Counted from the first letter of the stretch, positions 42,419 to 52,788 are shown. The stretch is 64,000 nt of DNA from Flavobacteriaceae bacterium UBA1682 (GCA_002320285.1 DCKE01000005.1:169084-233083); one strand, 5' to 3'. Numbers and translations are program-made. Notes: a model not told the origin generated them from the letters alone.

Positions 42419-44590
42419 ATGAATAAAATACATACTACGCTTTTATTTTGTCTGATCGCCTTAAATGTCGCTTTTGGCCAAAAACAAATTTCCTTAAATG
42501 AAATTTGGAATGGAACTTTTCAAGCTCAGAGAATGGTCTCGGTCAATTCTATGAAGAATACCAATCAGTATTCTTTGGTAGAACGGAACGCCCAATCTGG
42601 CAGTTCCCAAATCAACCTATATGATTTTGCGACGCTAAAAAAAGTAAGTACCCTGTTCGACACGGCACTCTTTCCTGAGATCAAGAGTATCGATTCTTAT
42701 AATTTCAGTGCAGACGAAAAACAAATTTTAATAGCAACCAATTCAACAGCTATATTTAGAAGGTCCTTCACCGCTGATTACTACCTCTATGACATCGCAA
42801 CGCAGAAGCTTCAAAAGATTGCAGATTTTCCCATTCAGGAACCCGCTTTTTCAAATGATGGAAAACAAATTGCATTTGCTCACAACAACAACCTTTATCA
42901 CTATACCATCGCTACTAAAGTGGTAACTCCCATAACTACAGACGGTCAAAAGAATCATATCATCAACGGTATATCTGATTGGGTTTACGAAGAGGAATTT
43001 GCTGTGGTAAGCATGTTCTCTTGGAATAACGACGGAACTAAAATCGCTTATGTCAAATTTGACGAAACAGCAGTACCCGAATATTCTATGGACATTTATG
43101 GAACGGGGCTGTATCCGACTCAAAGTGTCTTTAAATACCCTAAAGCAGGAGAGAAAAACGCAACTGTTTCTTTACACCTATACGATGTAAAAGCTAAAAC
43201 AACCGCTACTGTAGATCTTTCCAACTATAAAGATTTTTATATACCTAGAATTAAATGGACCAATGAATCGTCCTATTTAAGTGCTCAAATCATCAACAGG
43301 CATCAAAACAATTTAGATCTACTTTTTATCGATGCCAAAGACACTTCAAAAAAGGTGGTTTTAAACGAAACCGATGCTGCTTATATCGATATCACTGATA
43401 ATTTGACTTTCTTAAAGGACAACAGTTTTATCTGGACCAGCGAAAAAGACGGTTTTAACCACATTTATCACTATTCCAAAACAGGACAATTATTACAACA
43501 AGTCACTAAAGGAGCTTGGGAAGTAACCGAATACTACGGATACGATGAAAAATCAAAATCCATTTATTTCCAATCGGTTGAGAAAGGCAGCACAAAAAGA
43601 GATGTTTTTTCGATACAGCTCAACGGTAAAAACAAATTACAACTCACTACTGATTCTGGAACCAATTCGGCCTTATTCAGTCCTAATTTTGATCTTTTTA
43701 TCAATACTTTTTCATCGAGTGTTCAAGCCCCGGTTTACACTTTAAAGAGTTCGAAGCAGGGAAAAACTATAAAGACCATAGTGAGCAATGAGGCTTTAGA
43801 CAATCGATTAAAAGAATACCAACTTCCACAAAAGGAATTTATCGAAATCCCAACTGAAAATGGAGAAATGATGAATGCTTGGATTCTAAAACCAAAAAAC
43901 TTTAAATCGGATAAAAAGTACCCGGTATTGATGTACCAGTATAGCGGTCCTGGCTCACAACAAGTCGCAGACAAATGGTGGGATTCTAACGACTTTTGGC
44001 ATGCTATGTTAACACAAAACGACTATATCGTGGTTGCCGTTGACGGAAGAGGTACGGGATTTAAAGGGGCAAAATTCAAGAAATCCACTCAAAATCAGCT
44101 TGGTAAACTCGAAGTAGAAGACCAAATAATAGCTGCTAAATATTTAGGAAATTTTAACTATATTGACCCCTCGAGAATTGGAATATGGGGATGGAGTTTT
44201 GGAGGCTTTATGTCAACCAACTGTATTCTTAAAGGCGCCGATGTTTTTAAAACTGCCATTGCAGTAGCACCGGTTACTAATTGGCGTTTTTACGACACCA
44301 TTTATACCGAACGCTATTTAAAAACACCACAAGAAAATGAGGCGGGCTATGATCAGAACTCTCCGATTTTCTTCGCCGATCAACTCAAGGGTAAATACCT
44401 TTTGATTCACGGAAGCGCAGATGATAATGTACACGTGCAAAATACGATGGTAATGATCGAGGCACTCGTTCAAGAGAACAAAGAATTTGATTGGCTGATT
44501 TATCCAGACAAAAATCACGGAATTTATGGTGGAGCAACCCGTTTGCAACTGTACACGAAAATGACCAACTTTTTACTAAACAATTTATAA
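42419..44590 (+). CDS. S9B-family peptidase, dipeptidyl peptidase IV type
   Basis: A 723-residue exported serine peptidase that releases Xaa-Pro or Xaa-Ala dipeptides. The signal peptide is ~residues 1-20 (to AFGQ). The beta-propeller is ~40-470, with DWVYEEEF carrying the Glu pair that binds the substrate N-terminus. The alpha/beta-hydrolase domain follows: the nucleophile Ser593 in GWSFGGFMSTN, Asp in GSADDNVHVQN and His in DKNHGIYGG. It opens an operon with three POT transporters and a thioredoxin-like gene, 24 nt before the first POT gene. This arrangement couples peptide cleavage in the periplasm to di-/tripeptide uptake. Confidence 0.93.
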   Translation: MNKIHTTLLFCLIALNVAFGQKQISLNEIWNGTFQAQRMVSVNSMKNTNQYSLVERNAQSGSSQINLYDFATLKKVSTLFDTALFPEIKSIDSYNFSADEKQILIATNSTAIFRRSFTADYYLYDIATQKLQKIADFPIQEPAFSNDGKQIAFAHNNNLYHYTIATKVVTPITTDGQKNHIINGISDWVYEEEFAVVSMFSWNNDGTKIAYVKFDETAVPEYSMDIYGTGLYPTQSVFKYPKAGEKNATVSLHLYDVKAKTTATVDLSNYKDFYIPRIKWTNESSYLSAQIINRHQNNLDLLFIDAKDTSKKVVLNETDAAYIDITDNLTFLKDNSFIWTSEKDGFNHIYHYSKTGQLLQQVTKGAWEVTEYYGYDEKSKSIYFQSVEKGSTKRDVFSIQLNGKNKLQLTTDSGTNSALFSPNFDLFINTFSSSVQAPVYTLKSSKQGKTIKTIVSNEALDNRLKEYQLPQKEFIEIPTENGEMMNAWILKPKNFKSDKKYPVLMYQYSGPGSQQVADKWWDSNDFWHAMLTQNDYIVVAVDGRGTGFKGAKFKKSTQNQLGKLEVEDQIIAAKYLGNFNYIDPSRIGIWGWSFGGFMSTNCILKGADVFKTAIAVAPVTNWRFYDTIYTERYLKTPQENEAGYDQNSPIFFADQLKGKYLLIHGSADDNVHVQNTMVMIEALVQENKEFDWLIYPDKNHGIYGGATRLQLYTKMTNFLLNNL

Positions 44591-44614
44591 GCATACAAAC
44601 TTAAGAACAACAAC

Positions 44615-46189
44615 ATGGAAGAAAATAAAAAGCTCATCGCACATTTAAGCAAACAAGGTATAGGAGATCAAATGGTCATGGGCCATCCAGCCGGACTATT
44701 TGTATTGTTCTTTACCGAAATGTGGGAGCGCTTTAGCTACTATGGAATGCGCGCTTTATTGACTATATTTCTGATCAGTAAAGTTATGGATGGCGGCTGG
44801 GAATGGTCTCGTGAAGACGCTATGCAACTTTTTGGACTTTATACGATGTTGGTTTACTTCACGCCTTTATTAGGAGGAATTATTGCCGATAAGTTAACGG
44901 GTTTTAAGAAGGCTATTGTATTAGGAGCTTTGATTATGACTCTAGGACATGCTGCCATGGCATTGGAAGGCATCAATCAGAATTTCTTTTATATAGGATT
45001 GCTTTTTATGATTTTAGGAAACGGTTTATTTAAGCCGAATATCTCCTCAATGGTAGGTCAGCTTTATCCAGATAGTAGTGCCAAAAAAGATGCGGGTTAT
45101 ACGATCTTTTACATGGGTATTAACGCAGGTGCGTTCTTAGGAATGTTGTTATGTGGTTATATCGGTGAAAAAGTAGGCTGGCATTATGGGTTTGGTTTAG
45201 CGGGAATCTTTATGTTCTTTGGGATGTTGCAATTCTATTTTGCTACAAAACTATTCGGATCTATCGGAGAGTCTCCAAGAGAAAAAAGAGAAGCGATTAG
45301 TAAAGGTGTTGAAAAAGAAGAAGAAGCTATTCCGTCGAACGTCAAAAGAGATCGTTTGATCGTTGTGGGTGTTTTAATGTTTTTCAGTATTTTCTTTTTC
45401 CTATCCTTTGAACAAGCAGGGGGTTCTATGAGTATCTTCGCTAAAGATTATACCCAACGTGTTTTAGAAGGGTCTGCAGGAACTATTTTCAAATGGATCG
45501 ATGCACTTTTAACCTTATTCCCATTGGTGATCATCACCTGGGTGTTGGTTGGATTGGCTAGAAAAATTTATAGCAAATATCCGGTTACCATCATTTTCAC
45601 TGCGATTTCATTTATTTTGGTATGGGCATTGGGAATATGGAAAATCACCAGAGAATTTAACGCTTTAGAAACGGAAATCACCGCTTCTTGGTTTCAAATA
45701 TTAAACTCCTTCTTTATTATAACCTTAGCTTCTACTTTTAGTAAAGTTTGGGAAAAAGTATGGAATCCATCAGGTCCAATTAAATTCGCTTTAGGATTAA
45801 TATTAGTGGGAATTGGATTTGCTGTATTGGCCTACGGTTCTCAAGATATTCCTCAAGGTGCCGCTACAGCTTCAGTGAGTATGTTGTGGTTGGTATTGGC
45901 ATACTTCTTTCACACAACAGGTGAATTGTGCTTATCTCCTGTAGGTTTGTCTTATGTAAGCAAACTATCGCCTAAAAACTTATTGGGTTTAATCTTCGGA
46001 TTATGGTTCTGTGCATCAGCTATTGCCAATGGACTGGCTGGATTGTCGGGATCGCTTATCGATAAGATCAGTGCCGAACATTCTATATCTTATTTCTTCG
46101 GAATATTTGCAATACTACCTGCCGCAGCTGGTTTGGTTTTAATTGCCCTATCTCCTATACTCAAAAAACTAATGCACGGAATTCGTTAA
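44615..46189 (+). CDS. POT-family peptide transporter, copy 1
   Basis: A 524-residue proton-coupled di-/tripeptide importer with 12-14 helices. POT markers are FFTEMWERFSYYGMRALL (ExxERFxYYG in TM1) and FYMGINAGAFLGMLLCGYIGE (PTR2 signature). A C-terminal FHTTGELCLSPVGLSYVSKLSP follows. It is the second gene of the peptide operon, 24 nt after the DPP IV gene and 21 nt before the next POT gene. It is closer in sequence to copy 3 than to copy 2 (both start with a longer N-terminus and share GHPSGLF or GHPAGLF). Confidence 0.93.
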   Translation: MEENKKLIAHLSKQGIGDQMVMGHPAGLFVLFFTEMWERFSYYGMRALLTIFLISKVMDGGWEWSREDAMQLFGLYTMLVYFTPLLGGIIADKLTGFKKAIVLGALIMTLGHAAMALEGINQNFFYIGLLFMILGNGLFKPNISSMVGQLYPDSSAKKDAGYTIFYMGINAGAFLGMLLCGYIGEKVGWHYGFGLAGIFMFFGMLQFYFATKLFGSIGESPREKREAISKGVEKEEEAIPSNVKRDRLIVVGVLMFFSIFFFLSFEQAGGSMSIFAKDYTQRVLEGSAGTIFKWIDALLTLFPLVIITWVLVGLARKIYSKYPVTIIFTAISFILVWALGIWKITREFNALETEITASWFQILNSFFIITLASTFSKVWEKVWNPSGPIKFALGLILVGIGFAVLAYGSQDIPQGAATASVSMLWLVLAYFFHTTGELCLSPVGLSYVSKLSPKNLLGLIFGLWFCASAIANGLAGLSGSLIDKISAEHSISYFFGIFAILPAAAGLVLIALSPILKKLMHGIR

Positions 46190-46210
46190 TTCAATAAAAA
46201 CAACCCTCCA

Positions 46211-47734
46211 ATGAGTCAAGTACAAACATTAGAAGATATCCAGAATTTTAAAGGCAAATATCCAAAGCAGATTTGGAGTTTGTTTTTCTCGGAAATGTGG
46301 GAGCGTTTTTGCTTCTATGGAATGCGGGGAATGTTGGTTTTCTTTATGATCGACCAATTAAACTTTGACGAGGGAAAAGCAAACTTACAATACGGTGCAA
46401 CGCAGGCCTTTGTTTATGCCTTTACTTTTGTAGGAGGATTGTTTGCCGATAAGATATTAGGTTTCCGAAAATCCTTGTTTTGGGGAGGAGCCTTAATGAT
46501 AGTGGGAAGTATGATTTTGGCTTATGAGCCTCATACCTTCTTTTTTACAGGTATCGCATTCACGGTAATTGGAACGGGTTTCTTTAAACCAAATATCTCT
46601 ACTATGGTAGGTTATTTGTATAAAAAAGGAGATAGTCGTACCGATGCTGGTTTTTCATTATTCTATGCCGGTATTAACTTGGGTGCTTTAATCGGGGGAT
46701 ATGTATGTATCGCCATAGGAAAAGGGCAACTATTTTCTGGACTGATTGAGCACGAACACCGTTGGAATGTCGCCTTTGGATTGGCTGCTTTTGTAATGAT
46801 TATCAGTTTAATCAATTTTCATTTTACCAAAAGACAACTAGGCCCAATTGGACTTCAACCTAAAGACGTTTTAAAAGATGGCACTGCAGTAGAAAAACCG
46901 ATTTGGAAAGAAATTGTCGTATACGCCGTTACGTTGGCTATGGTTCCTGTGATCATCCAAATGATCGACAATACACAATATACCGATTATTTTATGGCTA
47001 TTATTGGTCCTGCCACCCTTTTGTATTTATTCTATGAAATGACCAAGGTGACCGCAGCCGAAAGAAAAAAATTATTTGCAGCCTTAATATTCATCTTATT
47101 CTCGATTCTATTTTGGGGAATATACGAACAAGCTGGAGGTTCCCTAAGTATATTTGCCGCTAAGAACTTAAGCAATACCGTACTGGGAATCCCCCTTGAT
47201 CCAAACGGAGTGAATAATTCAGGCGGAGCCTTTTTCATTATTTTGTTGGCACCCTTGTTAGGATTATTGTGGATTTGGTTGTCTAAAAAACGCATAGAGC
47301 CGAACACCGTAGTAAAATTCGGACTCGGATTCTTATTACTAGGTTTGGGATATTACGCCTTGTTTGCAACGCGTCTTTTTGCTGATGCTGCAGGTATAAC
47401 CTCACTGGACTTCTTTACCATTGCTTTGTTAATCATTACATTTGGTGAGCTTTGTCTGTCGCCAATTGGACTGTCGATCATGACCAAGTTATCAACGGCA
47501 AATCTGCAGGGAATGATGATGGGAATGTGGTTTTTAGCCAGTGCTTATGGCCAATATGCTGCCGGAATCATCGGAGCGAATATGTCATCGTCTAAAGCGG
47601 GAACCAGCAATTTAGACAGTCTTATTGCCTATACCGATGGCTATAAAGAGCTGGGCGTTTATGCTGTAGTTGCAGGAGTACTGCTGATACTGATTTCGCC
47701 TTTTATTCGAAAACTCATGCAAGAAGTTAAATAA
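46211..47734 (+). CDS. POT-family peptide transporter, copy 2
   Basis: A 507-residue POT importer. TM1 has FFSEMWERFCFYGMRGMLVFF and the PTR2 region is SLFYAGINLGALIGGYV. The C-terminal half has FGELCLSPIGLSIMTKLS. It is the most divergent of the three copies, with a shorter N-terminus and no GHPSGLF, so its peptide range probably differs. It lies 21 nt after copy 1 and 25 nt before copy 3. Confidence 0.93.
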   Translation: MSQVQTLEDIQNFKGKYPKQIWSLFFSEMWERFCFYGMRGMLVFFMIDQLNFDEGKANLQYGATQAFVYAFTFVGGLFADKILGFRKSLFWGGALMIVGSMILAYEPHTFFFTGIAFTVIGTGFFKPNISTMVGYLYKKGDSRTDAGFSLFYAGINLGALIGGYVCIAIGKGQLFSGLIEHEHRWNVAFGLAAFVMIISLINFHFTKRQLGPIGLQPKDVLKDGTAVEKPIWKEIVVYAVTLAMVPVIIQMIDNTQYTDYFMAIIGPATLLYLFYEMTKVTAAERKKLFAALIFILFSILFWGIYEQAGGSLSIFAAKNLSNTVLGIPLDPNGVNNSGGAFFIILLAPLLGLLWIWLSKKRIEPNTVVKFGLGFLLLGLGYYALFATRLFADAAGITSLDFFTIALLIITFGELCLSPIGLSIMTKLSTANLQGMMMGMWFLASAYGQYAAGIIGANMSSSKAGTSNLDSLIAYTDGYKELGVYAVVAGVLLILISPFIRKLMQEVK

Positions 47735-47759
47735 GAACATTCACTTTTATCACTATATT

Positions 47760-49523
47760 ATGTCAGAAGACACAACAACAGAACAAAACTTTTTTAAATC
47801 TACCGTCCTAGGACATCCCTCGGGGCTATTCGTCTTGTTTTTCACAGAGATGTGGGAACGCTTCTCTTTCTACGGAATGAGAGTATTGTTGATACAATTC
47901 TTAACCATGTCACTATTAAGTGACAATCCAGGTTGGGGTTGGTCTGCCGAAAATGCTGGTGCACTTTATGGTACTTATGCCATGTTACTTTACATCACGC
48001 CTATTTTTGGTGGGATTATTGCAGATAAATACATCGGATACCGTTGGGCTGTAGTAGTCGGAGCTATCATCATGACCTTGGGACATGCTGCTATGGCATT
48101 AGACACGCCAATGATGTTGTATATAGGTTTAGGACTTTTAGTAGCCGGTACTGGTTTCTTTAAACCAAATATGACTTCTATACTTTCGGAAATGTATAAA
48201 AAATTCCCTGAGAAAAAAGACGGTGCTTATACCATTTTCTATATGGGTGTTAATGCCGGTGCCTTTTTCGGGATGATGTTGTGTGGATATCTGGCTGAAA
48301 AAATCGGATGGCATTGGGGATTCGGCTTAGCTGGTATTTTCATGTTATTGGGTACAGCACAGTTCTGGTTAGCCAAACCTCTATTTGGTAATATTGGAGA
48401 AGTTCCAACCAAAGAGAAAAAAATGGCTGTTGCCGCTGCAAACGCCGCTTCGAATAACGACGACGACAAACCCAATCCTTTTACTATGGTCGATTATGTA
48501 TTAATCGCCATTACTACTACCATTGGACTATTGTACGCCATCAATGACCCCTTGTCAAAAATTGCTAAGGTCAATTTATTCCCATTCAGTTACGGCAGTT
48601 TTGATGGACCAAGTATTGCTATATTAGTTGCTTTAGTTGCTTTTATCTTTTTAATTGTAAGCCGTCTGTCTCGTTATACTAAAATCATTAGAGATCGTAT
48701 GATCGCGGTAATTATCTTCGCTTTCTTCACTATTTTCTTCTGGATGTCTTTCGAACAAGGAGCCTCATCTTTAGTTATCTTCGCAAGAGACAACGTAGAT
48801 CGTGCGTTAGACGGTTCGGCCTTAACGGCATTCAATATCGTCAATACCCTATTAACGATAGTTCCATTATTAATTATCTCGTGGGTTTTATTCCTTTTGG
48901 GAAAACAAACCTGGACAAAAATACCGGGATCCAATATTGTTTTAGCCATCTGTTTCTTAGGAGTATGGGCTGTAGCTATCTGGATGTTATATAAAGAATA
49001 TACAGCGGAATCTTCAGAAATTACCGTTTCTTGGTTCTCTATTTTAAACTCGTTCTTTATCATTACTTTCGCGTCGATCGTATCTAAGGTTTGGGACAGT
49101 AAATACAATCCACCAGCCGCTGTTAAATACGGTTTGGGATTAATCGTCATGGCGATTGGATTCGGATTATTAGCCTATGGTTCACATGGAGTAGCTGAAG
49201 GCGTTAAAGTATCGATGATCTGGTTAATTTTAGCTTATTTATTCCATACCTTAGGTGAACTTTGCCTATCCCCAGTGGGACTGTCTTATGTTTCTAAATT
49301 GGTTCCGGCACGTATGATTGCATTTATGTTTGGTATGTGGTACTTAGCCATTGCAGTTGGAAATAAATTAGCCGCTGTTATCGGAGGACAGATTGAAAAC
49401 ATCACCAACCAGTATTCGCTATCAACATTTTTCTTAATTTTCACTGTAGTGCCAATTGTAGCTGGATTATTAGTCATGTTACTAAATCCATTCATGAAGA
49501 AATTAATGCACGGAGTTAAATAA
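47760..49523 (+). CDS. POT-family peptide transporter, copy 3
   Basis: A 587-residue POT importer, longer than the other two because of an extended loop and helix pair around residues 220-310 (NAASNNDDDKPNPF, then two extra hydrophobic stretches). TM1 has FFTEMWERFSFYGMRVLLIQF and the PTR2 region is IFYMGVNAGAFFGMMLCGYLAE. The extra helices match those seen in other bacterial POT proteins of 14 helices. It is the fourth gene of the operon, 23 nt before the thioredoxin-like gene. Confidence 0.93.
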   Translation: MSEDTTTEQNFFKSTVLGHPSGLFVLFFTEMWERFSFYGMRVLLIQFLTMSLLSDNPGWGWSAENAGALYGTYAMLLYITPIFGGIIADKYIGYRWAVVVGAIIMTLGHAAMALDTPMMLYIGLGLLVAGTGFFKPNMTSILSEMYKKFPEKKDGAYTIFYMGVNAGAFFGMMLCGYLAEKIGWHWGFGLAGIFMLLGTAQFWLAKPLFGNIGEVPTKEKKMAVAAANAASNNDDDKPNPFTMVDYVLIAITTTIGLLYAINDPLSKIAKVNLFPFSYGSFDGPSIAILVALVAFIFLIVSRLSRYTKIIRDRMIAVIIFAFFTIFFWMSFEQGASSLVIFARDNVDRALDGSALTAFNIVNTLLTIVPLLIISWVLFLLGKQTWTKIPGSNIVLAICFLGVWAVAIWMLYKEYTAESSEITVSWFSILNSFFIITFASIVSKVWDSKYNPPAAVKYGLGLIVMAIGFGLLAYGSHGVAEGVKVSMIWLILAYLFHTLGELCLSPVGLSYVSKLVPARMIAFMFGMWYLAIAVGNKLAAVIGGQIENITNQYSLSTFFLIFTVVPIVAGLLVMLLNPFMKKLMHGVK

Positions 49524-49546
49524 TAATCGATTAAAAACTAAATAAA

Positions 49547-50002
49547 ATGAAGAAATTTTTATTGCTTTTTGTAATCGCTTTAGTTGGAGCTACCGCTCAA
49601 GCTCAAGAAATCAAATGGGTAACTTTTCAGGAAGCTATTAAAGCTCAGAAAAAAAAGCCAAAACCCATTTTTATGGATGTATACACCCATTGGTGTGGAC
49701 CCTGTAAAATGTTGGATCAAAATACCTTTAGTGCTCCGGAAGTCATCAAGGTGATCAACGAAAAATATTACGCGGTAAAATTTAATGCTGAAGGTAACGA
49801 GGACATCGAGTTTTTGAACAAAAAATACTCGAACCCCAATTATGACGCCAATAGAACTGGAAGAAATTCCATGCATCAGTTTACCGATTATTTAAGAATT
49901 CCTGGATATCCTTCTATGGTCATTCTTGAAAAAGACGGAAGCATTAGAAAAACGGTAGTCGGTTACAAAACTCCAGATCAACTTTTGGAGGAAATCAACT
50001 AA
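49547..50002 (+). CDS. Exported thioredoxin-family protein
   Basis: A 151-residue periplasmic protein. The signal peptide is MKKFLLLFVIALVGATAQAQ. The thioredoxin fold has the active site YTHWCGPCKMLDQNTFS (CGPC) and the cis-Pro in LRIPGYPSMVIL. An insertion with Asn/Tyr-rich NKKYSNPNYDANRTGRN lies between the two. It ends the DPP IV-POT operon and may keep disulfides of envelope proteins reduced. Its target is unknown. The ComEC gene converges with it after 7 nt. Confidence 0.88.
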   Translation: MKKFLLLFVIALVGATAQAQEIKWVTFQEAIKAQKKKPKPIFMDVYTHWCGPCKMLDQNTFSAPEVIKVINEKYYAVKFNAEGNEDIEFLNKKYSNPNYDANRTGRNSMHQFTDYLRIPGYPSMVILEKDGSIRKTVVGYKTPDQLLEEIN

Positions 50003-50009
50003 ATTTGTA

Positions 50010-52019
50010 TTAGAATTTATAATATCCCTTTTCCGATATACTGTGAAAAGGGATATTTTTTTTAAAGCAAAAGTCTGCGACTCTGCGAGATTCCCACACG
50101 GGAAAATCAGCCGCAGTTAGAACGAGTTCGGGTTGATGAAAATCAATTATACGGTGGTAGTTGACCTTGGCATTACCCACAAAGATTAAGACGTCGGCTT
50201 TAAGAGCGGTTTGATAATTGAATAAACTATCAACAATCAAAACCCGCTGCCCTTTTATTTCCAACAACGGTTGAAGTGGATAATGTTTTTTAACCGTTAT
50301 AAACCGCTCCCTACAATAATCTTCAACAGCTGCCGATTGCAAGGCCTCGGGATTTGACGAGTACAACACAACCTGATGCAGTTCTTTAAACAGTATACTG
50401 CTATACCTACGTTCAAAAAACACCACAACCTCAGCTCGTTGTCTTGCTTGAAATACCGAAGCCATATACGACAACTGCCCCGCAAGTATCACCGCCAATA
50501 AAGGGCTCAAATATTCGATTTTACGGCTTTTAACCACATATCCGACAAACACCAAGATAACAACTGCGAACACGGCTAAAAAGCCATCTAACGACAGCTG
50601 CTGTACATTGTAAATCGACAGCTGTCCCACTAAGCGAATAAGCTCATTCATAAATCCGATCAGCCCACTCACCAACTTCCCCACTGCTAAGGCTACCACA
50701 ACGGATAAATAATTCAAAAACAATAACACCAACAACATTCCCAAAATCAATGTTACCAATGGAATAACTATCACATTGCCCACAAGAAACAACAAGGGAA
50801 TTTCATGGAAATAATAAATACTCAACGGTAAGATACCAATTTGCACGACCAGCGACACTGCAATGATCTCTTTAAAATATTTTATTACACGCCATTTGGA
50901 ATTCGCAAAAGGCTGAATTATGGGATAAAAATAAACAATTGAAAAAACCGCTAAAAAACTCAGTTGAAACCCGACCTCGTAAATATAGTCGGGATTAAAA
51001 CACAACATGATAAAAAAACTTATTGCCAAGCTGTTGGCGTTGCTTTGCGAGCGCCTTAAAAACTTGGTGAATGCAAATACGGTAAACATCGTTACTGCTC
51101 GTACAACGGGTGGAGCAAAACCGGAAATCAAAGCAAACAACCATAAAACTATAAGCGAAAAACCATAGATCAATCGGATTTCCAATCGAAACAGCGTTAA
51201 AAATCTTACGATAAAAAAATACAGTATCCCGATATGCAGTCCTGATATCGCTAAAACATGAATAACACCCACACGACTAAAATCTGTTTTTAACTCGGTC
51301 GAAAGTTCTTGCCGTTGCCCAAACATCAACGCTTTGATCATCGCTAACACCTCTGGATCAAACTGATGAATATCAAAACCAGCAATTAATCCGTCTCGCC
51401 AATTGGCCATTCGCGAAAAAAATCTAAACTGACGACCGATAACAATAACATTTTGATCGGTCAGATAGACCTGCCCAACAATGCCCTGACGTTCCATATA
51501 CCTGTTGTAGTCAAACTGATATGGATTTAGCGGTTTTTTAATATCTTGTACCAACTGATAAACATGTAATTCCTCGCCGATCATCCGTGAAACGCTATCG
51601 TATTTAATCGGTACGATCACCAACACCTTACCAAAAGTCACCTTTTGATCAACCTGAACAAGCTGGGCAATGTAGCGATTCGAAAACTGATTCGGTTTCA
51701 GTTTTTCTACAAGCAACAATTTTAAAAACTGCTTAGTTTCCTTATTCAGCACTTGCTGATAATGGTATTTTTGAGTGGATATCGAATGCATTGAGGCAGT
51801 AAACAGACCGAGGCTGCAATAGATAGCAGCATAACAAATCCAGTAAAAGCCACGATAATAAAGAAACAAAAAGGTCTTGCTCCCAATGAGTACTAACAGC
51901 ACGGAACTAGTGAGATATAAAAACACTAATACACGGCTTTTGATCAAAAAGGGATGAGATAAAATGCCTAAAACAAAGAATATGGAAAGGCTTAAAAAAG
52001 GAAATTTCAATATCTTCAT
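50010..52019 (-). CDS. ComEC/Rec2-family DNA uptake protein
   Basis: A 669-residue membrane protein. The N-terminal two helices and the soluble DUF4131/OB-fold region (~1-240) are followed by the competence domain: IHVLAISGLHIGILYFF, then about eight helices up to residue ~520. The C-terminal ~130 residues are only a short remnant, without the HxHxDH metallo-beta-lactamase set, as in other short Bacteroidota ComEC proteins. ComEC forms the channel that takes single-stranded DNA through the inner membrane in natural transformation. It is relevant to the islands above, as transformation is one possible entry route. It is convergent with the thioredoxin-like gene. Confidence 0.9.
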   Translation of the reverse strand: MKILKFPFLSLSIFFVLGILSHPFLIKSRVLVFLYLTSSVLLVLIGSKTFLFLYYRGFYWICYAAIYCSLGLFTASMHSISTQKYHYQQVLNKETKQFLKLLLVEKLKPNQFSNRYIAQLVQVDQKVTFGKVLVIVPIKYDSVSRMIGEELHVYQLVQDIKKPLNPYQFDYNRYMERQGIVGQVYLTDQNVIVIGRQFRFFSRMANWRDGLIAGFDIHQFDPEVLAMIKALMFGQRQELSTELKTDFSRVGVIHVLAISGLHIGILYFFIVRFLTLFRLEIRLIYGFSLIVLWLFALISGFAPPVVRAVTMFTVFAFTKFLRRSQSNANSLAISFFIMLCFNPDYIYEVGFQLSFLAVFSIVYFYPIIQPFANSKWRVIKYFKEIIAVSLVVQIGILPLSIYYFHEIPLLFLVGNVIVIPLVTLILGMLLVLLFLNYLSVVVALAVGKLVSGLIGFMNELIRLVGQLSIYNVQQLSLDGFLAVFAVVILVFVGYVVKSRKIEYLSPLLAVILAGQLSYMASVFQARQRAEVVVFFERRYSSILFKELHQVVLYSSNPEALQSAAVEDYCRERFITVKKHYPLQPLLEIKGQRVLIVDSLFNYQTALKADVLIFVGNAKVNYHRIIDFHQPELVLTAADFPVWESRRVADFCFKKNIPFHSISEKGYYKF

Positions 52020-52073
52020 CGACTGAAGATATTGAAATTTCGCTGTTAATCAAACAGTTAGACTGTTATTTAA

Positions 52074-52736
52074 CTATAATAGTTGTTTTTCGTAAACTCT
52101 ATTGATCTGTGCAAAAGTACGGTTGTAATACGCTTCACTAAGTGAAGACACAATCACCCCCTTTGATGTAGAAGAGTGTATAAATTTAATATCCTCTCCT
52201 TTAACTTCAACTATAATTCCAACGTGACTAATTCTTGATTTTTTACCGGTTTTAAAAAAGATTAAATCCCCTTTCTGCGCTTCAGAAGAATTAATTTTTT
52301 CACCGATGGATGCCATATCTCTTGAAGATCTCGGCAGGGATATATCCAAAGCATTAAATGCCGTGGTAACAAATCCGGAACAATCCATTCCATCTCTTGA
52401 AGTTCCTCCAAATCGGTAGCGAACTCCTTTATAATCCTCTGCATTGTTTAACAGCTGCTGTGTCAAATAACTGCCCGTATCTTCTTTACGGCTGGTTTCA
52501 TCAATCTCATTTAAAATCTTCGCCAATTCCTCGACACTAACTTCTTTAGTTTCGTTTGCGGCTAAATCTTTACCTTTTGTATTCGAGATTGGTTTCTTTT
52601 TCCCTTTATTGTTATTCTTGGGAGGGTTATTTGCAGGCGTGATATTATCTAAAGTGACTTTTTGCAAGGAACTTGCATGCGTTCGTCCAGACAATAACAG
52701 CAGTACAATTAAGAAGGCGGAAGCGTACGTTTTCAT
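52074..52736 (-). CDS. C40-family NlpC/P60 cell-wall hydrolase
   Basis: A 220-residue exported peptidase from the ATG at 52736 (signal MKTYASAFLIVLLLLSGRTHA). A Lys/Asn-rich linker is followed by the NlpC/P60 domain at ~105-220: the nucleophile Cys in DGMDCSGFVTTAF, the His in KSRISHVGIIVE and the third polar residue in FIHSSTSKG. It cleaves peptide bonds in the peptidoglycan stem. A longer frame to 52787 is rejected, since a promoter (TTG, 18 nt, TATATTTG on the minus strand at 52759-52787) lies in it. Confidence 0.9.
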   Translation of the reverse strand: MKTYASAFLIVLLLLSGRTHASSLQKVTLDNITPANNPPKNNNKGKKKPISNTKGKDLAANETKEVSVEELAKILNEIDETSRKEDTGSYLTQQLLNNAEDYKGVRYRFGGTSRDGMDCSGFVTTAFNALDISLPRSSRDMASIGEKINSSEAQKGDLIFFKTGKKSRISHVGIIVEVKGEDIKFIHSSTSKGVIVSSLSEAYYNRTFAQINRVYEKQLL

Positions 52737-52758
52737 AATTATCGATGTTGTTATCTCA

Positions 52759-52787
52759 CAAATATAGAATTTTATTTTAAAAAACAA
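52759..52787 (-). promoter_or_regulatory. Promoter of the NlpC/P60 gene
   Basis: On the minus strand: TTG (52785-52787), an 18-nt spacer and TATATTTG (52759-52766). The ATG is ~22 nt downstream of the -7 box. Decides the start of the gene. Confidence 0.65.
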
Positions 52788-52788
52788 C

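Noticed and set aside
48674..49150. 158-codon minus-strand frame inside the third POT gene
   Set aside because: Antisense shadow of a membrane protein gene with clear POT motifs.
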